From: CAZQGO01 sp964593065
Lineage (GTDB): Bacteria; Oederibacteriota; JAAXVQ01
Length of the DNA: 64,000 nt
Direction of reading: 5' to 3'
NCBI GenBank assembly: GCA_964593065.1
Contig: CAZQGO010000004.1
Coordinates: forward strand, 83,602-147,601
Positions within the stretch are counted from its first letter, which is position 1. Each line of letters starts with the position of its first letter. Under the pieces are notes generated by a model, which was given only the letters and a program-made list of their open reading frames with translations, was not told the origin of the DNA and did not search any database. The position numbers and the translations under genes are program-made. Positions 43,701-50,746 of the stretch are shown here, one piece after another.

Positions 43701-43981
43701 GCCAGGTACAGAGCCGTGGTCGGGCCCTGCGCCGTCTGCCAGTTGCCCAGCATGGCATATGGCGCGAGCTGAATCCCGCCCTTGATATTCTGATTGATAA
43801 AAACATTGTCAAGAATGCCGCCCTGGAAATCCGTGCTCAGAACATCGGTGAAGGATTTTGCCTGGGCCGTGGTCGCCGGAAAGGGACCAGCACCGATGAG
43901 AAATACCGCCAGTCCAAGCCAGAGGGAGCGCCAGGAGGGTTGGTGCGTACGCGGGTACTGCCTTGGCCGGGTCCATGTCAT
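40766..43981 (-). CDS. Secreted kelch-repeat protein with FlgD-like C-terminal domain
   Basis: A 1071-residue exported protein. The signal peptide (residues about 18-42) ends ATTAQA. Kelch-type blades fill about residues 80-880, each with a Y-I-x-G-G turn (GKVYITGGKGTE, GKLYIIGGRTAS, GRFYVLGGQNGS, GFMYILGGHYN), forming one or more beta-propellers. A beta-rich region and a C-terminal domain follow (VILRVYNLEGELIRRQDFDI, then WDGTNENGEMVANGVYVIQY, ending KVVVFKR). That domain matches the one on the Thr-Pro stalk protein. Probably an extracellular binding or adhesion protein. Confidence 0.85.
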   Translation of the reverse strand: MTWTRPRQYPRTHQPSWRSLWLGLAVFLIGAGPFPATTAQAKSFTDVLSTDFQGGILDNVFINQNIKGGIQLAPYAMLGNWQTAQGPTTALYLAASTIYNGKVYITGGKGTEESFSSGQNIDQVLSKNHFSNILADGSFEKWDPEKLVDLPQPTYGHSALALNGKLYIIGGRTASATTLDAVYWGRIEGHTGEIKALYTPNTWTAVASLPMPLYRPAAVAYEGRFYVLGGQNGSDIAQDRVFFASVAPNGDIPAGGWLTASSPLPTPLSGHSALVTQINGVGRIYVIGGSITGEPRDAQNQVYIGTIDTVTGDVTGWQASTPLPEALYDASATMAGGRIWISGGARSGTARAVPTVYAAGIDPTDGSIPGPGQRDTWMPQNALPAPVKWHNFEGFNNHLLVIGGTNNSGLHKNCYYSTLVYNRQNITAWVPTTPLFLSPYGGGERDTWTGHTVNLKWPIETGQSGEQTTPLVVVIGGGPNTFIAYADGNGAPGTPPAAYATVYQANIATDGTIQTWSADPTHGEIPVASILHTSAIAVSNQIYVMGGVNSTNAAIFAGAPSRSSTAFYSGTTATSKPDWWHIGLADVFYEDIGTGTTSQLGSFEITSWIPIRDPAWLGDTLGAVYQPLIRSASAANNDVIYVLGGISRLNLGPKDNPTGSQVQFENRVWYCRPNPGGSINSEGQAGGWNVTTPLPTSFSNPAGTLYDHVALVANNSLYIFGGRDQGGIPQNTVFFSRFNPDGTLGPWNATTSMPLPLANHQVLYMAGRFYLIGGSQDPAGGTHTNAVFSCIPDPVTGQIPPLGFYGTWEASTTLLQYPVAGHKAVGANGFMYILGGHYNLPHTSNTFMTSIVDLSHRLFQAYSFQGSFERYIDLDQDQLIDSLNWLGNNNGGEIWVKCRYALAEGAWSGWTQEQNVPPIVGTGLGNQNRQRAARYIQYKIRMSTNNNAPGSGTTPLITQVDLNYAASKNIEDDGIMVNHNRFDPQIEPLLITYKTRKQNVATVILRVYNLEGELIRRQDFDIPANTPLPHTDIWSWDGTNENGEMVANGVYVIQYNSGDTHKILKVVVFKR

Positions 43982-44016
43982 GAGGTCATACCCCTTTGTG
44001 AAATAATGTTGTACGC

Positions 44017-44292
44017 CTAATGAATTTCTCGTTTAGGGTTGACGGTATTTTCTATTTTACTCAGCCGCTGCGCCATGTCCAGCAACAGCCGGATGAGCTC
44101 CGAGAGCAGGAAAAATCCCACTGCATAAACCCCGCCCATAAATAAAACTCCCAGACTCGCGAGTTTCCCCGAGCCGGGAGTATGTCCGAATAGAATAATC
44201 AGTGAGGCGCCCACGCCCAGAATTAAGGAAATGTAGGCCAAAATCCGGGTAAAGAGGATGGCAAAACGCAGAATCGGATATTCGTTTTCCAT
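44017..44292 (-). CDS. Small two-span membrane protein of unknown function
   Basis: A 91-residue protein with two hydrophobic helices (ILAYISLILGVGASLIILFG and ASLGVLFMGGVYAVGFFLLS) and a charged C-terminal coil (AQRLSKIENTVNPKREIH). No family is recognised. It is the first gene after the strong promoter at 44363-44391 and lies 35 bases before the kelch gene, so it heads the envelope locus. Confidence 0.7.
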   Translation of the reverse strand: MENEYPILRFAILFTRILAYISLILGVGASLIILFGHTPGSGKLASLGVLFMGGVYAVGFFLLSELIRLLLDMAQRLSKIENTVNPKREIH

Positions 44293-44362
44293 TATTCACC
44301 CCAATTTTTATACTTTTATTTTCCCGGGCTAATATTTTTTTCACAATTCCTGCAACATATCA

Positions 44363-44391
44363 AATATATCATTTGGAATTTATTTTGTCAA
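44363..44391 (-). promoter_or_regulatory. Strong promoter of the envelope locus
   Basis: TTGACA (44386-44391), 17 bases, TATATT (44363-44368), in an AT-rich island. It would start transcription near 44356, about 64 bases before the small membrane-protein gene. No other strong promoter is seen in the short gaps down to tolC, so the transcript may be very long. Confidence 0.85.
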
Positions 44392-44458
44392 TTTTTCTTC
44401 TATCTGGCTTTCCCCTTTTAATATTAACCTATTATTGTTCCCATGCCGCTATGCCAGA

Positions 44459-44494
44459 TAATTTGAAAATTTCAGGGCAAATATTTTCAAATTA
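44459..44494. repeat. 12-bp perfect inverted repeat after the polytopic membrane-protein gene
   Basis: Arms 44459-44470 and 44483-44494 (TAATTTGAAAAT and its complement) with a 12-base loop. It starts 23 bases past the stop at 44517 on the minus strand. It could act as a terminator, but it is AT-rich and has no T-run. A second pair, TATCTGGC/GCCAGATA, lies at 44401-44408 and 44453-44460. Confidence 0.5.
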
Positions 44495-44516
44495 AACTTC
44501 CAGAACGCACTTCCAT

Positions 44517-45128
44517 TCAGCTTTGGAAAAAATTTATGTAACCTGTCCACAGGCTCATTGCAACAGCCGCCAAGGTAAAAAAACGTATTAAGTTCAGATA
44601 CCAGCCTCGATGCGCCCAATGCATGTTCAAGAGGAAAGGCAAAAATACCACCGCGTAGCCGATAAAAAAGTTCGTGAACACCGCCAAAGCAGTCGTGAGA
44701 TCATGTTGAACCAGCGCAATGCAGAACGTGATCATCAAGGGCGCGTTGAGTGTGGCGGAGGATAAAAACCCCGTCAGGACCAGCGGCATTTTCCGGCGGG
44801 AAGGATCCGTGATTTTCGCCAAACTCAAGTCGGGTGAATGCTGCGAGAACAAAAACAGCAGCAGGAAGACCGCCAGCAACATGACCGCGGAATAAGATAA
44901 ACGGTTCCGCAGCGCGGGATGGAGGAAGGTTCCCAGCCAGGTCGCCAAGACTCCCAGCAAAATACTGCCGAGCCAGCGTCCGAGGAAAAACACCGCGATG
45001 CGCGCAAACGTGGGGCGCACGGTTTTTTCCGCGCCGAGATTTGGGAAAGGAAATCCGAGAGGCGCGGGATACATCCCGACATACAGGGACGAAGCCGCAC
45101 CCAACAACAAGCTTAAGGAAATCAGCAT
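44517..45128 (-). CDS. Polytopic membrane protein, DsbD/UreH_2-like topology
   Basis: A 203-residue protein with six hydrophobic segments (for example LSLLLGAASSLYVGMYPAPL, GSILLGVLATWLGTFL, AVMLLAVFLLLFLFSQ and LALVQHDLTTALAVFTNFFI-type helices). The Gly-rich RWLGSILLGVLATWLG and the Pro in the first helix recall the DsbD/CcdA or sulfite-exporter folds, but no conserved Cys pair is present. Function is unknown. Translation starts at ATG 45128 without a clear ribosome site, after a structured leader of about 190 bases. Confidence 0.7.
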   Translation of the reverse strand: MLISLSLLLGAASSLYVGMYPAPLGFPFPNLGAEKTVRPTFARIAVFFLGRWLGSILLGVLATWLGTFLHPALRNRLSYSAVMLLAVFLLLFLFSQHSPDLSLAKITDPSRRKMPLVLTGFLSSATLNAPLMITFCIALVQHDLTTALAVFTNFFIGYAVVFLPFLLNMHWAHRGWYLNLIRFFTLAAVAMSLWTGYINFFQS

Positions 45129-45139
45129 GGTTGCGGCCG

Positions 45140-45329
45140 CCGGTCAAAACCACGGCCTCGTTGGGTTCGCGGGCGGGCGGTTTCCGAGCGGTCGGGGAGG
45201 GTGGCTTCACGGAGGAGGCCTCGCGTCCCTACGAATCTACCCCCGCGGGGAAAGCAGGGCGCTCCTCCGGATGAATGTTCGGCTCCGCGTTGCATGGCCA
45301 GCAAGTGGAAAATCATGATCGTGGTCCGG
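45140..45329 (-). ncRNA. Structured leader or small RNA upstream of the membrane-protein gene
   Basis: The transcript from the promoter at 45335-45363 folds back on itself. CCGG and CCACG at its 5' end pair with CGTGG and CCGG about 185 bases later, and a central helix pairs CGGAGGAG (minus strand, 45269-45262) with CTCCTCCG (45217-45210), extended by a UUCA/UGAA helix. Size and closed-end shape recall 6S RNA, but no conserved motif proves that. It could equally be a regulatory 5' leader. The upstream half of the gap (45364-45519) shows only a short GC hairpin at 45445-45459. Confidence 0.3.
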
Positions 45330-45334
45330 ATGAA

Positions 45335-45363
45335 ATTATAACAAGTCTGCAATAATGCGGCAA
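45335..45363 (-). promoter_or_regulatory. Promoter of the structured leader and membrane-protein gene
   Basis: TTGCCG (45358-45363), 17 bases, TATAAT (45335-45340). It lies about 200 bases before the coding start. Confidence 0.72.
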
Positions 45364-45519
45364 GCAAATCCCGGGATGAATCCGTGGCGCGCGGGGACGA
45401 GCCTCCGGTTCCGTTTTTTGGGCGTGACGTTCAGGCCTTCTCCGCGGCGCACGGCGCCGTCCGGTGAAGAATTGAAAGAAAGAGAGCGCGCGAAAGGGTC
45501 ACGACCGGGGCGGGGTGGA

Positions 45520-47091
45520 TCAAGGTTCCCCAAAGGCCTGGACGGTAAAGACAAACAATTCGGTCCGGGGATTTTTCCAGGCGTCCGGAGCCAGCCCGGC
45601 TTTTTCGCTGCACAGCCGGTCGAGGAAGGTTTCCCGGCTCCAGCCCGTTTCGCTTGCGACCTGCGGCAGGAAAAGTCCGGACCGCCCGCCGGCGCGCACC
45701 ACCACCCCGTCCTGGCCCATGACGATCTCCCGGGGATCCTGGATGCGCCGCAGGGGCGACAGGATGGAGATTTCCAATGCGACCCGCTTCAATTCCTCGG
45801 CGCGCAGGGGCGGGAAGCGCGGATCTTCAAATGCGGCCGCGAGCGCCATCTTCTCGGTCGCCTGGGCCAGGGGAAGGCGGGCCTCGGTCATGCCGATGCA
45901 GCCGCGCAGACGATGGTTTTCGCGCAGGGTCACAAAAACCGCCCGCGGAACATTCAGCCAGGGTTCGGTGTCTTGCTTCCGAGCCGTCGGTGCGGCTTGC
46001 AAGCGCCGGGCTATGGCGCTGCGGGCCAGAGCCAGCAACTGCGCCTGCTGTTCGGGGGACAGGGTTTCCGCCGCGGCGGACTCCGGTGGTGGCGCTGCGG
46101 CCGACGGCTTTTGGCCGCCGTGTAGAAATGCCATGGCCGCGTACCCGACCACGCGGGCGGCGTCGCCCCCCAATTCCCCGGAATTCGCGTAGCGCAACAA
46201 CCGGGCCTGGTCCGCACCCAGTTCCCGGCTGGCTAAGACGACGATTTCCACCGCGGACAAGCCGCAGAGCGTGCAAGCCAAACCGGGGACCCCCTGGGAC
46301 ATATACTGCCGGTCCAGCCGGTCCAAGGCAGCCACGTCGAGATCTTCCAGGGCGCGCAGCATGGCGTGATCCACGCGCGCGGCTTCCGCCTGGGGCGGGA
46401 AATGGGATAAATCCGAGGACGCCACCAGCAGGGCCTGGCGGTCTTTAGCCTGGCGGGCGAGTGCCGAGGCAATGGCCCGGCATTGTTCCGTCGAACAGCG
46501 CCCCACGATCAACGGCACCAATTTGGCCCGCGGCGCCACGATCTGCAGGAAAGGCACCTGGACTTCCACGGAATGTTCCTGCGTCCATGCGGCCGGGTAC
46601 AAGCGGATGTCGGGACAGCCGCGGACCAGGTCCCGCACGGCTGCGGAGTCCACCGCATAATCCCCCAAGGGCGTCCCGAAGGCTTGGCCTTCCCAGGCGA
46701 CGGCTCCATCCAAGCCGGCATAATGGGCGGTGCCCAGGACGTAGACCGTGGCAAATTCCCGCCCGAGCAGCATCTTCCAGCCCAAAGCCGCGACGATACC
46801 CGAGTAGACATAGCCGGCGTGCGGGACCAAGAGTGCGACCAGGTTCCCTCTCAGGGGCGGAGGGGAGACCTGATCCAAAAGCCGGCGCACGACCAGATCC
46901 AGATCATGGGGGTCTCCGGGATAGAAAGATCCCGCGACCGCCGCCGGGCGAACCGCCCGGTCGTCCCCGGTGGCGCCGGAACATCCCGCCACACTCAGGC
47001 CCAGCAGGCACAAGCCCACGGTCCACCAGGCCCGGCGTGCGCGACCGCTGCCACCGCGGCGGGATCCGCCGGAAATGCATGCGCACATCAT
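45520..47091 (-). CDS. Lipoprotein fusing AmmeMemoRadiSam B (MEMO) and A (AMMECR1) domains
   Basis: A 523-residue protein. A basic N-terminus and hydrophobic run lead to a lipobox VAGC with Cys37, so it should be a lipoprotein. Residues about 45-320 are a MEMO1/class III dioxygenase-like domain (VALLVPHAGYVYSG, LGTAHYAGLDGAV, LLVASSDLSHFPP). Residues about 350-520 are an AMMECR1 domain (LRENHRLRGCIGMTEARLPL, AAAFEDPRFPPL). The two parts are usually separate genes next to a radical SAM gene, which is absent here. ATG with GGAGG upstream; it follows the winged-helix gene by 52 bases. Confidence 0.88.
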   Translation of the reverse strand: MMCACISGGSRRGGSGRARRAWWTVGLCLLGLSVAGCSGATGDDRAVRPAAVAGSFYPGDPHDLDLVVRRLLDQVSPPPLRGNLVALLVPHAGYVYSGIVAALGWKMLLGREFATVYVLGTAHYAGLDGAVAWEGQAFGTPLGDYAVDSAAVRDLVRGCPDIRLYPAAWTQEHSVEVQVPFLQIVAPRAKLVPLIVGRCSTEQCRAIASALARQAKDRQALLVASSDLSHFPPQAEAARVDHAMLRALEDLDVAALDRLDRQYMSQGVPGLACTLCGLSAVEIVVLASRELGADQARLLRYANSGELGGDAARVVGYAAMAFLHGGQKPSAAAPPPESAAAETLSPEQQAQLLALARSAIARRLQAAPTARKQDTEPWLNVPRAVFVTLRENHRLRGCIGMTEARLPLAQATEKMALAAAFEDPRFPPLRAEELKRVALEISILSPLRRIQDPREIVMGQDGVVVRAGGRSGLFLPQVASETGWSRETFLDRLCSEKAGLAPDAWKNPRTELFVFTVQAFGEP

Positions 47092-47143
47092 GCCTTCCTC
47101 CCTTTCCCTTCGCCACGGTCCCAGGCCGGTTCGCCGGACGGCG

Positions 47144-47542
47144 TCAACCCGCGATCGGTTTTCCGTTTTTCAGGATTTTGTAGATCACACGCAGGCGTCC
47201 TTCGCGTGTTTTGCAGGCTTGAATGAACTGGTCCGTCAGGAGTTTGGTTTTTCGGCCCTGGGCGTCGGCGGCAGGTTGATAGCTGAACTGTTGCTGTTTC
47301 CCGATTTTTTTGCTTTGCAGGAGCTGGGTCGCGGCCAGCTCCTGCACTTCCTTCTTGACCAATTCATGCGGACGGTTCAAGAAATCCGCTACATCCGAGG
47401 ATTTGAACCAGGCCCCGGCATGCTCGTGGCCATATTGGATAATTTCCCATTTAATGAAGGAATCCACGTAGGTATGGATGAATTCCTCGATGGGCTCATC
47501 CATTCCCATCAGGCTGCTTAGACCCTCATCTTCAAAGTACAT
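47144..47542 (-). CDS. Small winged-helix-like protein of unknown function
   Basis: A 132-residue protein with an acidic start (MYFEDEGLSSLMGMDEPIEE). The middle WFKSSDVADFLNRPHELVKKEVQEL, then ATQLLQSKKIGKQQQFSY, reads like a winged helix: a helix-turn-helix followed by a beta wing. No cofactor motif is seen. It is probably a DNA- or RNA-binding regulator. It is first in an operon with the MEMO-AMMECR1 lipoprotein and divergent from the histidine kinase gene. Confidence 0.65.
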   Translation of the reverse strand: MYFEDEGLSSLMGMDEPIEEFIHTYVDSFIKWEIIQYGHEHAGAWFKSSDVADFLNRPHELVKKEVQELAATQLLQSKKIGKQQQFSYQPAADAQGRKTKLLTDQFIQACKTREGRLRVIYKILKNGKPIAG

Positions 47543-47599
47543 GCGTCGGTCTCCAGAGGTATGCTCTCCCTGTCGATTTGCGGGCGGCCCTTGAAAGTA

Positions 47600-47627
47600 T
47601 TATTATGGGATCAATGGGAAAAGTCAA
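47600..47627 (-). promoter_or_regulatory. Promoter of the winged-helix/MEMO-AMMECR1 operon
   Basis: TTGACT (47622-47627), 16 bases, TAATAA (47600-47605). Confidence 0.55.
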
Positions 47628-47667
47628 GTTTTTCAACGTTTTTCTACTCCGAACCGTTTGAGTTTCA

Positions 47668-47696
47668 TTTGCATTTTAACAAAAAGACGTTATACT
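47668..47696 (+). promoter_or_regulatory. Promoter of the histidine kinase gene
   Basis: TTTGCA (47668-47673) and TATACT (47691-47696), 17 bases apart. It is divergent from the promoter at 47600-47627, with about 40 bases between the two -35 boxes. Confidence 0.6.
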
Positions 47697-47766
47697 TTAA
47701 TAAAATTGACATCCATTTTCCCGGCGGAAACAACGGCAAAAAGATTTCCGGCGTTTTGGAGACCTG

Positions 47767-49029
47767 ATGTCCACCCCGCTCCTTTCCCTGGTCGCGGCCA
47801 TGGAATCCATTTCACGGCAACCGACGCGGCAGAAAACCATTCGCGCCGCTCTGGCCGCGGTCAATCATTTGTTCCAGGCGCGCCGGAGCACATTGTTGCT
47901 GCCCGGGCCCGGCGGCCGAAATTTCCAAATCTACCATTTCAGCGGTCGCGGCCCGCTCCGCTTCACCTCGGCCAAAACAAAGGAGCTGCGCGATCCCGAG
48001 GCCTGGGTCCTGGCGCAGGGAAAACTCCTGGACTATTCCCGCCCACAGAAAGTATCGGCTCAATCCGGCCGGCACCTGAAGCACGACTTCCTTTTTACGC
48101 GCCTGCTGGCCGTTCCACTGGACCAGGCGTCCGGGCCCCGCGGAGTCCTGCTGGCAGTGGATCCTTCCCGCCCGCGCGGCGGGGGCCGGGAATCCCTGGC
48201 ACGCCTGCAGCTCATAGGACAAACCGTCCTGCTGGCCATGGCCCGGCATCGAGCGCCGGCACCATCCCAACGTGGCGCGGCCTCAGCCCCGGTCCGTGGC
48301 GGCCGTGGTTCTTCCGGCGGGTTCGCGGCCGGGGGGAAAAAACGCGCCGAAGTCCTCGCTACCGTCGTCCACGAATTGCGCTCACCCATCACCTCCATCA
48401 CCGGATTCGCCAAACTGTTGTTGAAGAACCCGGCCGGCAGGCTGGCAGAGGAACAAATCCAATTTTGCCAGATCATCCTGCAAAACGCGCACACCCTGGA
48501 ACGTCTGATTACGGACCTGGCCGATGTGGCCGCGATCTCCAAAAACGACCTGCAGCTGCAGGTCGAGCCCGTGGCCCTGAACGATGCGGTGCGGGAAACC
48601 GCCCTGGCCTTTGAAGCGGGAGTTCCCCCGGAAAACCGTCGCCTCCGTTTCCAAGACTCCGCACCGGGGGTGAGGGTGCGCGCCGACCGTCTGCGCCTGC
48701 GCCAGGTCGTCCGCAATTTATTCGAAAACGCACTCAAATACGCGCGTCCCGGCAGCGCCATCCGCGTCGGAGTGACCCGGACCCGCACTCTGGCCCAATT
48801 GACGGTAACCAGCTCCGGGGAGCCTTTGCGACCGGACCAGCTCCATAAGGTTTTCGAGAAGTTTTATCGAATTCAAACCGCCGCGGGGCTGAAAATACCC
48901 GGCTCGGGGCTGGGCCTGGCCATCGTGAAAAATATTATCGAGGCGCACGGCGGCCGCGCCTGGGCGGAAAACACGCACGGCGGCAATGCCTTTTCGGTTA
49001 CCCTTCCCCTATCGCGTACAGACGGCTGA
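47767..49029 (+). CDS. GAF-domain sensor histidine kinase with atypical ATP-lid motif
   Basis: A 420-residue soluble kinase. Residues about 20-165 look like a GAF sensor. The phosphorylation site is H202 in VVHELRSPITSITGFA. The N box is VVRNLFENALKYARP, the F box VFEKFYRIQ and the G2 box GSGLGLAIVKNI. The G1 box, normally D-x-G-x-G, reads S349-S-G-E-P, so the adenine-binding Asp is missing. Activity may be weak or absent. No response regulator gene is adjacent. It is on the opposite strand to both neighbours and converges with the next gene with only 10 bases between stops. Confidence 0.85.
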   Translation: MSTPLLSLVAAMESISRQPTRQKTIRAALAAVNHLFQARRSTLLLPGPGGRNFQIYHFSGRGPLRFTSAKTKELRDPEAWVLAQGKLLDYSRPQKVSAQSGRHLKHDFLFTRLLAVPLDQASGPRGVLLAVDPSRPRGGGRESLARLQLIGQTVLLAMARHRAPAPSQRGAASAPVRGGRGSSGGFAAGGKKRAEVLATVVHELRSPITSITGFAKLLLKNPAGRLAEEQIQFCQIILQNAHTLERLITDLADVAAISKNDLQLQVEPVALNDAVRETALAFEAGVPPENRRLRFQDSAPGVRVRADRLRLRQVVRNLFENALKYARPGSAIRVGVTRTRTLAQLTVTSSGEPLRPDQLHKVFEKFYRIQTAAGLKIPGSGLGLAIVKNIIEAHGGRAWAENTHGGNAFSVTLPLSRTDG

Positions 49030-49039
49030 AAAACGCGCT

Positions 49040-49315
49040 TTAATGCAACCACGGCCACGTAAATGCAAAGAACACCACAAAGAGGATGGTCGCCAAACTG
49101 CCCCCCAAACCCACCAGGGAGTGGCGGGTGAAGATCAGGACCACGGAGGCGGCCACGCCCACTCCGAAAACGGACAACGCGTACAGGCTCGCCGCAGACG
49201 AGGCCAGGGGAGTGATGTACAGCACCCAGAGGTAAGACAGGCAAAACACGCCGAAGAAAATGCCCATCCCGAGCAAAAATTGACGCCTTTCGATGGAGGT
49301 ATTCACTTTCGCCAT
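49040..49315 (-). CDS. Small three-span membrane protein of unknown function
   Basis: A 91-residue protein. A short charged head (MAKVNTSIERRQF) is followed by three hydrophobic helices (LLGMGIFFGVFCLSYLWVLY, YALSVFGVGVAASVVLIFTR and LATILFVVFFAFTWPWLH). GAGG six bases before the ATG at 49315 supports this start over a longer frame that reads into rarA. It is last in the hisG-to-rarA transcript. No family is recognised. Confidence 0.7.
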   Translation of the reverse strand: MAKVNTSIERRQFLLGMGIFFGVFCLSYLWVLYITPLASSAASLYALSVFGVGVAASVVLIFTRHSLVGLGGSLATILFVVFFAFTWPWLH

Positions 49316-49329
49316 GATTTCCTCGCTCC

Positions 49330-50691
49330 TTACTTTTTCTCTTGATCCGGACGGCGGCCGGGCGCGGGACGCAGAGATTCGCGTTCGCGCAGGCGCGCTT
49401 CCAGTTGCGCAGACCGGGCCTGTTCCCAGCCGGACGTCCCGGGCCGGTAGAACCGCCGTCCGACCAGCTTCTCGGGCAGGTAATCGTCCGCCACCCAATT
49501 TCCCGGGTAATCGTGGGCATACCGGTAATCCCGCCCGTACCCGAATTTCCGCATGAGGTCGGTGGGTGCGTTCCGAATGTGCAGGGGGACCGGTAATTCC
49601 CCGCTCTTTTCCACCTCAGCCATTACGGCGTGATAGCCCGTTTCCAAGGCGTTGCTCTTGGGGGCCAGGGCCAAATACACCGCCAATTCCGCCAGCGCCA
49701 ACTTGCCTTCGGGCAGGCCGATGAAATCGAAACACTGTTCTGCGGCCGCCGCCATGACCAGCGCCTGGGGATCGGCCAAGCCGACGTCCTCGGCGGCCAT
49801 GCGGGCCATGCGCCGCAGCAAGTAGCGCGGATCCTCGCCGGCCTCGAGCATGCGCCCGAGCCAGTACAGGGCGGCGTCGGGATCCGAGCCGCGCACGCTT
49901 TTATGCAGGGCCGAAATCAGGTTGTAATGTTCCTCGCCGGCGCGATCGTACCGCAGCAGTTTTCGTTGCAAGGCCTCGGCCGACAATTCGGGGGTAAGGG
50001 TGCGGGCGTTTTTCTCGTGCGCCAGCAGGGCCGCCATTTCCAGCGCATTGAGGGCCACGCGCGCATCCCCGTGTGCCCCCTCGGCAATATGCCGCAGGGC
50101 CTTTTCCTGGGCGTCCGTTTCGACCGCCTCCAAACCCAGTTCGGGATCCTGCACGGCGTGGTGCAGAATCCGCAGAAGATCGTCGACGGTCAGAACTTCC
50201 AAAACGTACACCTGACAGCGCGACAGCAGGGCCGCGTTCACCTCGAAGGAAGGGTTTTCCGTGGTGGCACCGATGAGAATGATCGTGCCGTTCTCCACGA
50301 AGGGCAGGAACGCGTCCTGCTGGGCCTTATTGAAGCGGTGGATTTCATCGATGAACAGAATGGTCCGGCGCCGGTGATACCTGAGGGATTCGCGGGCCTG
50401 TGCGATGACTTCCTTCAATTCCTTGATGCCGGCCGTCACGGCGGAATAGGCCTTGAAATCCGCGCCGGTGTGCGCGGCGATCAGGCGGGCGATGGTGGTC
50501 TTGCCGACGCCCGGCGGTCCCCAGAAAATCAGGGACGGGACCTGATCCGTCTCGATGGCGCGGCGCAGGCTTTTCCCCGCCCCCAGCAGGTGTTCCTGTC
50601 CCACCACCTCGTCCAAGGATTGCGGCCGCAGGCGTTCTGCGAGCGGCGCGGAGGATGGATGTGCCGCCTGTGCGTCTTCAAAAAGGTCCAT
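49330..50691 (-). CDS. rarA: Replication-associated recombination protein A (MgsA/RarA)
   Basis: A 453-residue AAA+ ATPase acting at stalled replication forks. Walker A is IFWGPPGVGKTTIARLIAAH near residue 55, Walker B is RTILFIDEIHRFNKAQQDAF, sensor 1 is ILIGATTENPSFEVN, and the C-terminal helical domain has HKSVRGSDPDAALYWLGRML. ATG at 50691 was chosen; a GTG three codons earlier is possible. It lies 55 bases after the DUF1015 gene. Confidence 0.95.
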   Translation of the reverse strand: MDLFEDAQAAHPSSAPLAERLRPQSLDEVVGQEHLLGAGKSLRRAIETDQVPSLIFWGPPGVGKTTIARLIAAHTGADFKAYSAVTAGIKELKEVIAQARESLRYHRRRTILFIDEIHRFNKAQQDAFLPFVENGTIILIGATTENPSFEVNAALLSRCQVYVLEVLTVDDLLRILHHAVQDPELGLEAVETDAQEKALRHIAEGAHGDARVALNALEMAALLAHEKNARTLTPELSAEALQRKLLRYDRAGEEHYNLISALHKSVRGSDPDAALYWLGRMLEAGEDPRYLLRRMARMAAEDVGLADPQALVMAAAAEQCFDFIGLPEGKLALAELAVYLALAPKSNALETGYHAVMAEVEKSGELPVPLHIRNAPTDLMRKFGYGRDYRYAHDYPGNWVADDYLPEKLVGRRFYRPGTSGWEQARSAQLEARLRERESLRPAPGRRPDQEKK

Positions 50692-50746
50692 GGGTTTCAC
50701 GGCGTCCCTTGGCTTGACCGCCCCTTCGCCCGGGTCATGCAATCGT

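Noticed and set aside
45122..45367. 81-codon minus-strand frame in the gap before the membrane-protein gene
   Set aside because: It starts upstream of the promoter's transcription start, has no domain and overlaps the structured leader.
47561..47767. 68-codon plus-strand frame before the histidine kinase
   Set aside because: It begins upstream of the kinase promoter in AT-rich DNA and has no ribosome site or homology.
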